A stretch of DNA of 64,000 nucleotides, from assembly GCA_016271365.2 (NCBI GenBank), contig JADMNL010000028.1:59290001-59354000 (forward strand), written 5' to 3'. Both the position numbers and the translations under genes were made by a program. This DNA comes from Neoceratodus forsteri. Its lineage: Eukaryota > Chordata > Ceratodontiformes > Ceratodontidae. Each line of letters starts with the position of its first letter. The first letter of the stretch is position 1. The notes under the pieces were generated by a model that saw only the letters and a program-made list of their open reading frames with translations, did not search any database and was not told the DNA's origin. This document shows, in pieces, positions 32,560 to 43,834 of this stretch.

Positions 32560-32964
32560 CAGTTGCAGGCAACATTGGCAAAAAGGACATGGTGCTGCAA
32601 ATGGCAAAACTGTAGAGTGTGAATGTCTTCCATTGCTGAGTTGGTTTCTCTGTACCTAACTCTGCTTCCCATGTCTCTCACAGAGACCCTGTGCCATTGC
32701 CTTCTACAGCTGAAAGCTTCTTGCATATTTGACTGGCCCACAGGGGATGGAGTGTGAATCTGTTTCCAGCATTGTGTCCATAACATTCAGGATAAGGGCC
32801 CTAAGTGTGGACCCCAGCTCACATGTAAACGCATGTCTCAGCTGAAGGTATTGCCAATGATGTTGCTTCTCCAGCTGGAACTCTTTTTGGAGCTGCTCAA
32901 AGGACTTAAGGTAACATGCCTGCTGGTCCAGGAGATCCTGTAAGGTGGATATGCCCCTGCTCAT
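32560..32964 (-). pseudogene. L1 ORF2 late segment, inverted piece
   Basis: The minus frame gives STLQDLLDQQACYLKSFEQL, then EFQLEKQHHWQYLQLRHAF. The F-x-L...YLQLRH motif belongs to the region of L1/Tx1 ORF2 about 100-150 residues before the C-terminal cysteine motif. It lies head to head with the + strand piece that follows, as expected for an L1 5' inversion. Confidence 0.6.
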
Positions 32965-33039
32965 CCACTAGGGCCAAAGTATTGGTTGACCCCCTATTTT
33001 AAGTGCCGGGCTGTTCCAGAGAGAAAAAGCCGGAGAGGT

Positions 33040-33420
33040 GCCCGAATCCCAATCGGCCTTAGGCAGGGCGGTTAAAGGCACTATGAATCGATTCACACAA
33101 TTTAAGGTATTGCACTGATGGCATAGAACTCCCCAAAAACATCATAAATGGGGACTAATCCCCAAAGATACCTATTGGAGATGCCAGGCGGAGCCAGGGA
33201 GTATCACTCACCTGCTTTCGACCTGTAAAGAACTAAGCACCTATTGGGTAGGAGTTCAAAAGGTTTGCAGAGTGGTTATGGGTCCCAATCTCACACTCAC
33301 AGCCTCACTGATGATGCCAGGACTCACAAATGAGACAGATGACTCCTCCCTAACCCCCCTTGGGTCTAATCAGTGGTTACAAGGAGCTTTGGACACTACT
33401 AAGAGAGTTACTCTCAGTGT
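33040..33420 (+). pseudogene. L1 ORF2 C-terminus with cysteine motif
   Basis: The + strand encodes TQFKVLH, HRTPQKHHK, TYWRCQAEPGSITHLLSTC and KELSTYWVGVQKVC. W-R-C-x-x-x-x-G-x-x-x-H-x-x-x-x-C followed by a YW helix is the C-terminal signature of L1/Tx1 ORF2. Together with the inverted piece at 32,560-32,964 it reconstitutes one element end. Confidence 0.65.
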
Positions 33421-33590
33421 ACATTGATGTGAGTGCGTAATATTGAGCGTCTCAATTTAAACGACTCAATAATATCGCTCGTACTGAGAGCCAATGGGGA
33501 AAAAACACAGATGAGTAGGTTACAGTGAGTGTAGCAGTGAGCTGCACTCGCTGGAACAGGATATAGGCATCTGTTTGGCCAAGCCCTGCC

Positions 33591-33672
33591 GAGCTGGCTA
33601 TTTGATGTAATGGCTAAAGCCACCGCAGCTTCAGCTGGTGGACCCGGGTTCAGGTCTAACTCTCAGGGACAG
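33591..33672 (+). pseudogene. tRNA-like SINE head
   Basis: TAATGGCTAAAGCC resembles an A box, CCGGGTTCAGGTCTA a B box about 30 bases downstream, with a possible anticodon stem CACC/GGTG between. There is no convincing 7-bp acceptor stem, so this is probably the tRNA-derived part of a SINE or a tRNA relic. Confidence 0.35.
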
Positions 33673-35890
33673 GGTTGTTTTTCTACTGTTTGTTCTTTTC
33701 CCCTGTGTCTGCACCCCCCATGGAGTTGATTATAAAAAGTTTTTGGGGGGGGCATAGCCCCACACATAAAAATCAGTATTTTGTTGCTGCAATTGGGAAA
33801 CTAAGCGACAGTTGCTTTTGCAGAGGTCACTGTTATACTGCTTGCCCTTTTAACGTTGGGTGTTCTTTGGTTCGGTGTTTGTGGTCAGCACAGTTAAATA
33901 CTCACCATTATCACATAAAACCTTATTCTCTACCACTGGAAAAGCACTGACCCCCCACCCCCATCAATATCAGAATGGACGAATAAGATGGGGAAACTGG
34001 CCAGTTATGAAAAAAAGACAATCACGCAATGACAAACATGCTGGGAAAATACATAGAGGTTTGGGGCTCATACCTGCTCTCCTCATATTGCAAAATACCC
34101 CAAGGGTGTTACGTGCTGCATTCCCTGTTAAACTAACCCAGCCAAGAATATCTCATGTTTCAATGGGATACCTGCTGTTCCCACTCACAAGCACTGCATG
34201 TGGCCACTGCCATCATGTCTAATCCCCAAATACTTCGGCTCACTAGAATAGGACTGGGTACAGTCTCAAGGAGGAGCCATGCTATGAGAACTAATGGACA
34301 CGGGTTCTTTCTCTGCTGATTGAACAGAATAGCGTTTAACTTTATTTCGATGTCCTTGTTGCCTTGCTACTGGTGTGTTACTGTCGTGTACTTACATTTG
34401 TTTGACCACACTTAGGGTTGTACCTCCAAAGGGGATACTTCCCCCCGACCAGGCTTTCCTCTCTTGTGTTTATTTATTTATTGAAATGTTTCACCAGAAA
34501 GGGTACACTGAGCAACTTAATGCTTGTCTTACGGTACGTCCTGGGGAGAGGGAATGGGAAGTCACAACATGTTTAAATGATACAAAAAATCAAGCATAGT
34601 ACAGTACAGAGACAGTAGCATATAGTAAATGTCAGTCGATACATACAGGAATACAGTGCAATCGGGGGATACATGATAATACAATACACAAGGGAGGGAA
34701 GCATGAGTACCAGACACCGTAGTAAGTGCTAGGAAGTTTAGTGCGAACTTGGGTGGACAGGGAAGGGGGTGGGAGGGAGAGTAGGAGAATACAGGAGGGG
34801 TTAGGAGCAAGAGCAGTTAGGGATCAGATAGTTGAGTAGAGCTGTATTGAGGGAGAACATTGATGAGGAGTGAAGGATTTGCAGGGGAAGAGCATTCCTA
34901 CTGGTGGTCATGGCTTGTAATGATGCATTAGTAGTTACACCCAGTAAAATGTTAATTATAAAAAAAAATGCAGGGTCTGATACTCATCGGGGAATAAACA
35001 GTGTGTATATTCCCAGGCCTCAATTACTCCACTCATATGTGGCAAAAGTCCTTTGATTGGTCCATAAAGACTGGCTTGGGGATAGCATATTATTCGGTGG
35101 GTCTGACGAGGCTGTGCCTACACTATATGGGCAAGACATGAAAGTTATGTACTTATTGTACCTTCTTGTCTTTCAAAATACCTTCTCTACTGATTAGCAC
35201 TTATGGGTCTGGGCCAGAGATACTAGAACCCTGCAGGAGCAAAGCTTTGGCCAGGGGCCAGCAACAGCTACTGGACATGGCACCTGTGCACCCCACGTGG
35301 TACTGCATGCTAGCTAATAACCACTGATGGTTTCCTCATCAACCTCAGTTCTGTTTGCCAGGAGAGAGAAAATAAAGTGAGGAAAAAGAACAGAGGCTTG
35401 AGAAATTCAGTAGCCCAAAGGGATAGGGAAAAAGATATAGGAAAAATAAAGGAACAAAATAAAACCCCAACCACCAACTTCTAGACAGAGAAGAAAGGGC
35501 ACACTAAGGTGGCACAGACAGGTAGTCTGAGTATGGAGCCAAAGCCTCAAGATACCACTAGCCAGTTAGCAAGAGGTGTGACAAAGGGTAGTGGGACTAA
35601 GGCAGCAACCCTGTAAACATATGGTTCTGGCAGACAAAAACAAAGCGGAATAGAAAAGACGGGCTCCTTTGCAACAGAGATCGCAAAAGTGTGCCAAACA
35701 GTAGAAACTGCACAAATACTCATAATAAGCAATTAGCATGCCACCAGTAAGGAGAACTGTCCTTAAAAAGAAATAAAAAAAGCCAAGCATTTGTCAATGC
35801 CGAATGTTTGCTTGCTGGTATTGGCATTGGTAATGCAGGAGTTAGAGAGATGCATAATAGGAATGGCAGTGAAGTATTGAACTGACGCCA
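33673..35890. other. Unassigned sequence, probably old repeats
   Basis: No domain-bearing frame. TTTATTTATTTATTGAAATG at 34,466 looks like the antisense tail of a LINE. A block at 35,140-35,240 (TTCTCTACTGATTAGCACTTATGGGTC) is similar to the DIRS end at 39,320-39,355 and may be a DIRS terminal relic. The rest is featureless to me. Confidence 0.4.
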
Positions 35891-35900
35891 ACCCCACCCC

Positions 35901-36231
35901 CACCCTACAGAGACTGACAGACATTGGGGTGTGCCTTTGTGTCATTGGCCATAACGCTCATGCCATTTCACCTCATCCTACCCTGCAGACACCGACAAGT
36001 GTCACGTTGCTCCTTGGGGTCTTCGGGGCTTACACTCATCCCATTCCATAAGGAAATACACTGAGATGGGTGCAGTATAGGAGAATGGGGTGAGCTTTGG
36101 GACCAAAGAGTCCAAGGCACACCTCGATGCCTGTCACTGGTTAGAGGGTGAGGGTGGGGGTGGAATGGCGTGAGAATTGCAGCCGACAATCCCAAGTCAC
36201 ACCCCTGACGCCTGTCAGTCTCTACAGGGTG
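35901..36231. repeat. Inverted pair of about 78-bp tandem repeats
   Basis: Four related units: two on the + strand starting CACCCTACAGAGACTGACAG (35,901) and TACCCTGCAGACACCGACA (35,979), and two on the minus strand starting CACCCTGTAGAGACTGACAG (36,231) and CACCCTCTAACCAGTGACAG (36,150). Shared positions include GGTGTG..TTGG and CCATTCCAC. Convergent duplicated units could form a four-armed fold. Confidence 0.7.
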
Positions 36232-36289
36232 GGGCGTTATGGTTGTAAACCCTAACACCCCAGGTGTTTGTTGGTATTTTCACTCCAAA

Positions 36290-37060
36290 TTTTCAACATG
36301 GGCTTCTTGTGACCCCACCTCATGAACAGTGGCACTATCAGTTCATTAGCCGAAAGGTGATTTTGCACAGCAACTGCGCCATTTGGCACCATAGGTGTAA
36401 AAACACATTTTGGGCAGCATATGAAAAATGACGGCTGTACTGTTCATAAGGAGGTGTAAAAAAATGGCAACGGTGAAAATCTGGAGTGAAAATATGAAAA
36501 ACTGGTGAAGTCATGAGCATGTGTAGAAACTGTACAACGCACGCCCGTAACGCAATTATTTTGGGGAATTTTTAACCAGATTTTCAACATAGGCATTTTG
36601 GGACATCCGCTCATGAACAGTGGCACTGTAATTTTGTTAATCTGTTCCAGAAGTTGATTTCCCACAGCAACCGCGCCATTGTGTGCCAGATGCGTGAAAA
36701 CACATTTCGGGCAGGATGTGAAAAATGACAGCTGTACTGTTCATAAGGAGGTGTAAAAAAATGGCAATGTTGAAAATCTATAGTGAAAACATTAAAAATT
36801 GTTGAAGTTACGAGCGTGCGTGGAAACTGCACAATGCAGGCTCATAACACAGTCATTTTTTGGAATTGTTTCACCAAATTTGTAACATAGGCTTTTTGGG
36901 ACCTCACCTCATAAACAGTGGCACTGTTGTTTCATTAATCGGTCCCAAAAGGTGCTTCTGTGCAGTGACCGTGAAATCACCTTTCGGGATCGAATAACGA
37001 GATGACAGTACATGTGTTCATGAGGTGGGGCCCAAGAACCCCATGTTGAAAATCTGGAGC
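36290..37060. repeat. 291-bp tandem repeat with an internal inverted repeat
   Basis: TTTTCAACAT(A/G)GGC recurs at 36,290 and 36,581, and as TTTGTAACATAGGC at 36,879: two complete units and one of about 180 bases. Inside each unit CTCATGAACAGTGGCA faces a complementary TGTACTGTTCATAAGGAGG, and the outer AGATTTTCAACAT faces ATGTTGAAAATCT, so each unit is itself a hairpin. Minus-strand frames (CHFFTPPYEQYS) repeat between units. Confidence 0.85.
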
Positions 37061-37389
37061 CAAAAATTCAAAAAAATGGCTGAGATATCCACCTAAGATG
37101 ACCCCCCCCATTGATGCCATTATACAGCTTACCAGCATTTCTTCATTTTGCAGTTCAGCTTTGAAGAGTCCAGACGTGTTCTTGCTTCACCGAGGATCGC
37201 AGTGCCAGACCTCCAGAGGTAAGTATGGGGTGGGGGAATGTGGGGATGTGGGGTGTGTAGAAGATGGGTGCAGGTTGGGGGAGAGGGGCGCCATGCACAA
37301 CAAGGGACCGTTTTCTTTTTTGAGGTACAAAAAACAAATGGACATCACGGGACCATTTTCTTTCTTTACAGATGAAATTAAACAAATGT

Positions 37390-37660
37390 TGGACACACTA
37401 GGCTGGGCTCCCAGTGTGCCCCATGACTTTCGAGCAGGGGGAATGTTGGCCACACTGGAGTGGGATCCCAGTGTGCCACACAATGGGGTGGGGAGCAGGA
37501 ACATGCCGACATGGTCGGCTTTCTGTGAGCAGCGGCACACTGGGGTGGGCTCCCAGTGTGCCACACAATGTGGGGAGGTGGGGGACATGCCAACATGGGG
37601 ACTGCACCCCCGATGTCGGCTGTGTTTGGGGAATGTGTGGCTGCGGCTGCTGCCACCATG
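37390..37660 (+). repeat. Short degenerate tandem repeats (CCCAGTGTGCC)
   Basis: Blocks of GGGCTCCCAGTGTGCCCCATG, GGGATCCCAGTGTGCCACAC and GGGCTCCCAGTGTGCCACAC recur at roughly 60-85-base spacing with ACATGCC(G/A)ACATGG between. Three units, no protein signal. Confidence 0.6.
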
Positions 37661-38689
37661 TTTATTGAAATCTTTCACCAGGAAAGGCATGTACGGGAGG
37701 CGTGTCATCTGTGCCACTGCATGACGAGCTTGTCTTGCAGCGGCACATTTTTTGCAAGTTGGTGGCACTTTACATAATTCTTGCATCAGCCCGAACATGC
37801 TGGCTAATTGGGGAATGAGGGACGCACCTACTAAAGTGTGCCCTGCATTCACCAACACTGACACATCTCTCACTGTGCTAATACTACTGCAAGATGTTGC
37901 TTGCGCCTGTGCAAGACAACATAAAAAACAGACTATGCCCCCACCCAGCGAGGATGGGGCAGAGGAAAAACACTGGAGCATGTGGTATTGCAGGGCTGCT
38001 CAGCCCTAGGGAGTAGAGATGTACTCAGTCCCCCAATTATCCCTGAGCCTACTGGACAAGACAAGCAAAAAACACGGCATAGAGTGAAAACCATGCCAAC
38101 CACATAACAAGGAAAAACTGCCTGGCACAGCCACTAAAACCACAGTAGAAAATGAACCTGCCTCCTCCTGCAGGTAACAGGGACGTACCCTCTGCCAAGG
38201 CTCATTAAGAGTGACCCAATCTGGTGCTCAGCACACACCCATGAACAGGGCTACTGTCAAGTGGCATTAGATTTTTTTTTCCTTTATTTCTTTATGTCAC
38301 CTCCTCGGCTGGGGGGATTTTGCCTATGGTACCCCCTTATCCAGCACTGTCTCCTCAGCCCCCGCACCAACAGCAGTCAGAGCTCTAACCCCTTGCCCTC
38401 CCCTCACCAGGCTGCTTCACAGTGGGTATTTACCCCACACACTGTGGAAGACCCAGAGGCCAAGCTTGAGGGGAGCTGACTTAAGTGCGTCCACTGCAGC
38501 GCCGTAGGGACCGGCCTTCATGTGCACTCCTGAGGATTCTTTTTTGACCCCGTGATTGCCCCCCATGGCGCGGGCATGCAATGATGTCAGTGATGCTTCT
38601 GAGCACTGCATGTATGACGTCGGCCCACGCCAACCCACACTGTGACCCCTAGTCCTGTACTAGTCCTTGGCCACCACCAGGAGCCAGTA
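37661..38689. other. No recognisable feature
   Basis: Mixed composition with short frames on both strands but no domain, RNA gene or element terminus. TTTATTGAAATCTTTCACCAGGAAAGG at 37,660-37,686 is similar to the sequence at 34,475-34,503 and is probably a shared repeat edge. Confidence 0.4.
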
Positions 38690-38875
38690 CCTCCGTGGTC
38701 ATCCCTCCCACCCTCCCGGAGGAGAGCAGTAGTCCATGGGATGCTCGATCCTCCTTCCCCCCCGGCTGACCATCTGACACCCGAGGTGGCTCCCAACCCC
38801 GGGTTGCCAGCGAGGTAAGAGGTAAGGCACCAGCACCTCAGCCCTCTACACCACAGGGCCGGCAAGTGAAGTTAG
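38690..38875 (-). mobile_element. tRNA-derived SINE-like repeat, copy 2
   Basis: On the minus strand GGCCCTGTGGTGTAGAGGGC (A-box-like) and AACCCGGGGTTGGGAGCC (B-box-like) precede a body shared with 1,247-1,500, including the GGGATGCTCGATCC / GAGGAGAGCA order on the + strand. Identity is moderate, so the copies are old. Confidence 0.45.
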
Positions 38876-39261
38876 ATTTGAATGGTACCCAGAGGATACA
38901 GGTTGCATTTAGCAACTAATAGGGATATATACCCAGGGAGAGAGCATATACCATGGGCAGGAAAAAGACAGGATAGAGAAAGGGGGGGGGTCTTCTTTTT
39001 TTTTTTCTTTTCAGTTGGCATGACACACTTAAAAGGCCCTCATCCCAATTTTTTTTTTTTTTTGGTGGAGTGGGTCTCCACGCCTTTTTTATTTTTGAAA
39101 AGCAGACCCCCCCCCCCCGCTGGGAAAAGGGTATAACTGGGGAGAGGCATACAGCACCAGTAGTAGCATATATAATTCCAGAAAACAGGGTGAGCTGCCC
39201 AGAGGCCCTGGCTCTGCTACAGTGGGGGATGGTGGGTGGGTGTGGTAATCAAAGGAGAAGA

Positions 39262-40423
39262 TATTCTGGAATATCAGCACTTATGGCAAGTATGTAACTT
39301 TAATATCTTCCATGAATCAGTCTTCTCTGCTGATCCCCACTTATGAGTCAGAGTACCAAGCTTCCTTTTTTCTTTGGGAGGAGCTGGCTCACCCTGTGGG
39401 TATAGATATACCCTCAGCCCTCTGTGTGGGGGAAAATACCTGAGGATATGGGCTCCTTACTGGTCTGGTGAGACCTGAGACTGGCCAGGGCCATGCAGAG
39501 CTCTCTGTGGCAAAGGAGTAGGAGGGTTCCTTGACAGTTTCCACCTGACCCTAGTGGAGCAGAAATGAGCCCCTTGTAAATATGAGTTAAACACCCTACA
39601 CCCTGCCAAAGGTGCCAGTCATGACAGGCAAAGCCGCACTGTGTGCTGAATGCAGACCGCTGTTCCCACCTATGCCAGTCCACTAAGGCACCAACCCACA
39701 CCCAATGTTGATTCAAAGTTGGCAGCCTTGAGGGGGCTATTAACGAGGGCATACTCACCAAAAAAGTGGGGAGGACCTTCTAGAGGGGTTGAGACTCCTG
39801 GTCTCGAGGGCTTCTACCTGGGATGCAGAACTGCTTGGAAGGTCTCTCCCAAGGGGACAGCCTAGCAAAGATGCAGGAAGGGTGTCTTCCTACATCGGAA
39901 GAGTGACCCGATCGGTACCCTTGTGGGGAAACCACATGGTGAGGAAACCAGAGCTGTACAGGTCACATGGCATGACCCCTATCCTCACTGGTGATGATGT
40001 TTCCCTGTGGCTCCAAAGAGGAACCTGGCTCCGGGTCATCACCTGCCTCAGGCACTGAGTTCAAGTCTGGTAACAAAAAGGTGGAATATAATCCTGATCT
40101 CCTTGACATGGAGGAGGAGGATTTGGAGGATGAGAAGAGGGAAGAAGATCCCTATGAAGACGATTTACCTTCCAGTTCCTCCCTCTCCTCCTGTAGTGAG
40201 GACCCTGTGGTATATACCCCAGGGATCCACCAGAAGATCCTTCATTCCAGGCTTTGCTCAGACAAATCCAGGATGTCATTGGTTTTCAGGGTGAAGAAGA
40301 AAACTCCAGTTATTAAAATGCACTGGAGTTTTGGAGGTTACAGCTGCAACATTTATTGTAGCACCTCCTGTATATCCTACATTAGAAGATGCAAAATCTG
40401 CTGCCTGGCATAGGCCTAATACC
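39262..40423 (+). mobile_element. DIRS element A, 5' end and gag N-terminus
   Basis: Starts with a terminal region (ATCAGCACTTATGGCAAGTATGTAAC) and continues into a gag-like frame. Around 40,040-40,310 the + strand encodes an acidic stretch (DMEEEDLEDEKREEDPYEDD), a serine-rich stretch, then in a neighbouring frame PPEDPSFQALLRQIQDVIGF, the PPEDxSF motif of DIRS gag proteins. The element stops at 40,423, where a minus-strand DIRS sequence begins. Confidence 0.65.
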
Positions 40424-40429
40424 TTGCCT

Positions 40430-41073
40430 GCAGTGCCTAGAAAGACTGATAAACAATACCCAGGAAAGAGACTCCTTCAGACTGTCTTGGGACGGGGCTG
40501 ACAGAAGCCAGTCATCCAGGTATGGGAACAGATCGATCCCCCTGTGGTGTAAGGCCGCTGCCACTACTGCTAGGCACTTGGTAAAAACCCGAGGTGCCAA
40601 AGACAGGCCAAAGGGGAGAGCCTTGAACTGAAAATGGTTCCCCTGGAACATGATACTGAGGAAGTGGCAGTGGGCTGGAGGATAGGAATGTGCAGGTATG
40701 CATCCTGCATGTCCAGCGAGCACAGACACTGATCCTTGAGGAGCAGGAGTTAGAGTCCCTGGAGGGTCAACATGTGGAACCTCTTGTATTCTACGAAGAG
40801 GTTCAGCAGGCAGAGATCCAAGATGGGTCTTAGATCTCCCATCTTTTTTGGCACCAGGAAGAAGTGTGAGTAATGCCTCTTCCTTCCTGAGCCATAGGAA
40901 CTGGCTCTATGTCTGATTTGGACAGAACAGCCTGAATTTCTTCCCACACCACTGGAAGGTGGCTTGACAGGTAATGTGACCTGCCCAGAGGGTTGTCTGG
41001 GGGTCAGTCCAGGAGCTCTATTGAGTGTCCTCTTGAGATCATCTGGTAACACCCAAGCATCTGAGGTGCTCAT
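40430..41073 (-). pseudogene. DIRS B reverse transcriptase fragment
   Basis: Residues GRKRHYSHFFLVPKKMGDLR, then RPILDLCLLN, and after frame changes FQFKALPFGLSLAPRVFTKC and LFPYLDDWLLSAP. The order matches DIRS RT: FLVPKKxGxxRPILDLRxLN, then ALPFGLxxAPRVFTK, then catalytic FPYLDDWL. YLDD is intact, but at least two frame changes occur and the thumb is absent. Confidence 0.8.
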
Positions 41074-43530
41074 CTCCCACTCTCTGAGATGGAAGGTGAA
41101 CCTCCCCCCCCACCGGTTCCATCGGCAGATCTGGAGGTGGTTGGAGGGGTGTCCTGCAAATCAGGAGGCAGAGGGAGGGCTGACTGATGGCCTCACACTG
41201 CCCTGAGGGATTTGGCTTGGGGGGGGATTGGCACCCCAGAGCCCGTGGCATGACATTTGCCCTGACATCTGGCTGGAGACTGTCTGTTCCTTTTTTGCTG
41301 CGGGCAGCAAAAAGGCTGCTTGGGTTTGACGCTGGAGCGATAGAGGAAGTGGACATCTTGGAGGGACCTACCACTGTCCTGAAGCTCCGTGATGATGTCA
41401 ATAACATCCCCCCCAAATAGAACAGAACCCCGGAAGGGGGCATCCAGGAGAGTGGATTAGATATCCTGTGCCAAGCCCACCAAGCACAGCCATGCAAGCC
41501 TTTAAAGCAAATGCCAGAGGCAGTGCTATGTGCCACCAAGTCCACAGAATCGAAGGTGGCATGAAGTGCATGATGGCAGGAAGACTTATTAAGCCTCACC
41601 TTTTTAAGGAGTCTTTCCCCTAGATCTTGGTCTGGAATAGCCAGAATGTCTGATTCCAGGTCTGATAGAGAAGATTTCTAGAAGGAAATCATGTGGGCCA
41701 TGTAATTTGAAGACCTCAAGGCACAAGTGGAGAAAGTGTACACTTTGTGGCCATATTGGTCCATTTGTTTGGACTCCTTATCTGGCGGAGAAGCACTAAG
41801 GTGCTTCGGCTTGGCCGATCTGTCGCGGGCTGTGGTGATCACTATGAAGTCTGCCTTGGGCTGCATAGTGAGGTGAGAAACCCCTTCTGGGGAGTCCTGT
41901 TGGCCTTCTTAGACCACAGGGATAGAGGACAGTTGTTGCCAAATGGTAGATGTCAAGTCCTCGTGCGGCCCTGTCCAAGGAGGGATGGGTAAGGAGTCCA
42001 CATCAAAGATATCCAGGTGCTCAGGGAGCCTTTTTCTTTTGGGATCCAATTCCTGGGTAGCCCATCCACACATGGTCAGAATAGACCAAAGCAGGTCAGC
42101 AAATGAAAGGTCCTCCGGGGGAGATTTGTGGGACTCCTTCAGCTGAGGTTCTATGGGGGAATGGGACCCGGAACTCCTTGAAGAGTTGGAGTCTGATTCT
42201 GAGTCAGAGGATGCTGGCCTGCTGGGTTACGAGGCCTCATCTGACACCCCCTCTGTGGGTTTGTCACCAGGCAAGTCTCTGGGAGGGTGTCTGGCAGGCT
42301 CCCTGTCTGACGACTGGGGGTCGGCAGGGGAAAGACTCCTGGGGGCTGATCATGGAGCCAATGTAGGGATCAGTATCGGCTCCGGCTGAGACAACTCACA
42401 TAAGAGCTGTGACTTTGCATCCTTCCACCAAGAGGAAATAGACCCTGACATGCTGGCCTGAGACCTGTCTGGAGCCAGAGACTGCAGAGCAGAAGGTGGC
42501 AGGGGTGGTGGAGGAGGAGGCAGAGGAGGAGGTTGGAACCGTGGGTACTCCGAGCAAGGGTAGGAAGGGTAGACAGAGTAATGGTAGCTAAAAGGGTAAC
42601 CCTGTGGGCTGTAACCCTGAAAAAACTGACCCTGCGGCGGGTACCCAGTTGCATAGGCTGGCGATGGGTATCCTGACAACGAATACCCTGGCATTGGGTA
42701 ATAGGGATATTGTGGCACGGGGTAGCCTGGGACCGTGCCCAATGGAGGGGGGGACAACTGGTCTGGCAGGGGGTGGGGTAGAGGGACCGCTAGGGGCTGA
42801 GGGATCTGATGGCAGGCCTTGGGGGGTTGGGACCCCAGGGAGACCTGATGGCGGCTCAGGTGTTGGAGCATGAGGTGTAAGTAGAGCACCCGTAGAACCA
42901 TCAGGCAGTGGGAGGTCAACTGACACATGGGCCATACCAGATCGGGAAGGTCGTCAACCGGTGAGGAACTCCGAGGTGTAGAGCTGGAGTCCAGTTTATC
43001 GACCATGGCTGTGCGCTCTTTGGTGGCGCCGGAGAAACTTACCGGCCAGAGTGCTGCATACAGTCCCAGAAGAGGTACCCTCCTGAGAAGAATGCCCCTT
43101 CCGCCATCTGACAACTACAGGAGGGGGGCCACCAACCAATCCGCCGGGGTGGACAGAGGCCAAGCAGGAGGGGTATACTTACTGAAGCTGATGCCTCCCC
43201 TGAGGCTGCTTCTTCGGTCTGGCAGTGCTGGACAGAGGGGGGCTGATCCCGGTCCCAGCGCTTCTCCTTTTTTTTCCTTCTTTCACTCAGTGGGACATAA
43301 AGAGCATTCCCGCAGCTCCTGCAGCTCCTTTTCCATGGAAGCAGGCACTTCTTGAGCAGCTGGGCTTTGAGGGCTTTTTTGCATCTGACTCATGTGGCCC
43401 TGTTGAAGGATACGCAGATCAAGCAGTCCTGGGCCTGGCGTTTTGGGCCTAGACAGAGGATGCAGCAGGAGTGGTCATCCCCCCTGTGCAGGATTTGAGC
43501 GTCGAACTTGTCGCACTTCTTCTTCGAGTG
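41074..43530 (-). pseudogene. DIRS B gag
   Basis: Near 43,400-43,500 the minus strand has CDKFDAQILHRGDDHSC and CLGPKR, fitting the DIRS gag N-terminal C-x2-C / D-x-H-x3-CLG pattern. 42,350-43,114 is a long open frame rich in P, Y, Q and G (YPMPGYSLSGYPSPAY). PPEDLSFADLL lies near 42,100. HATFDSVDLVAHSTASGICF near 41,500 is the conserved gag core. Gag presumably forms the particle that packages element RNA. Several frame breaks make it a pseudogene. Confidence 0.65.
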
Positions 43531-43834
43531 AAGTGACGTAGAAGATATGCAACAATGGAAAATAGAACCAGAAGAAATAAAATAATAAAACCATTAGCCA
43601 GAAAAATGGCAGTCGACTGAAGGCGAAGTTTCCCCGCGAGGTTTGACTGACTCAGGTCGGCGGCAGGAAAGAACTGGAGAGCGGGCATGGGGACCGCCCC
43701 CTTTATAATGTCACACTGATGTCCCATCAGGTGACACCGGGGGTGGTCCCCCACTATGGATTGCTAGCAAGAAGTTTGATGTGTGGTTCTGATGCCAGGG
43801 GGCGCAGTCCTATGTGTAATGACCAACTGCAGGA

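Larger units (their letters stand above)
40424..43830 (-). mobile_element. DIRS element B, gag and partial RT (antisense)
   Basis: On the minus strand it carries, in order, a cysteine-histidine N terminus of gag, a P/Y/G/Q-rich segment, an acidic/serine segment with PPEDLSFADLL, the gag core and the RT up to just after the catalytic YLDD. RNase H and recombinase are missing. The left edge abuts the + strand gag of element A, the right edge an antisense CR1. Confidence 0.75.

Noticed and set aside
35140..35240. Separate DIRS element at 35 kb
   Set aside because: Only about 70 bases resemble a DIRS terminus; no gag, RT or recombinase remains nearby.
37187..37981. 264-codon minus-strand frame with cysteine-rich composition
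   Set aside because: It spans the CCCAGTGTGCC array; cysteines follow the repeat unit, without a domain pattern that I recognise.
42350..43114. P/Y/Q-rich 254-codon frame as a host prion-like protein
   Set aside because: It lies between the cysteine-histidine start and the PPEDxSF part of a DIRS gag on the same strand, so it is gag.
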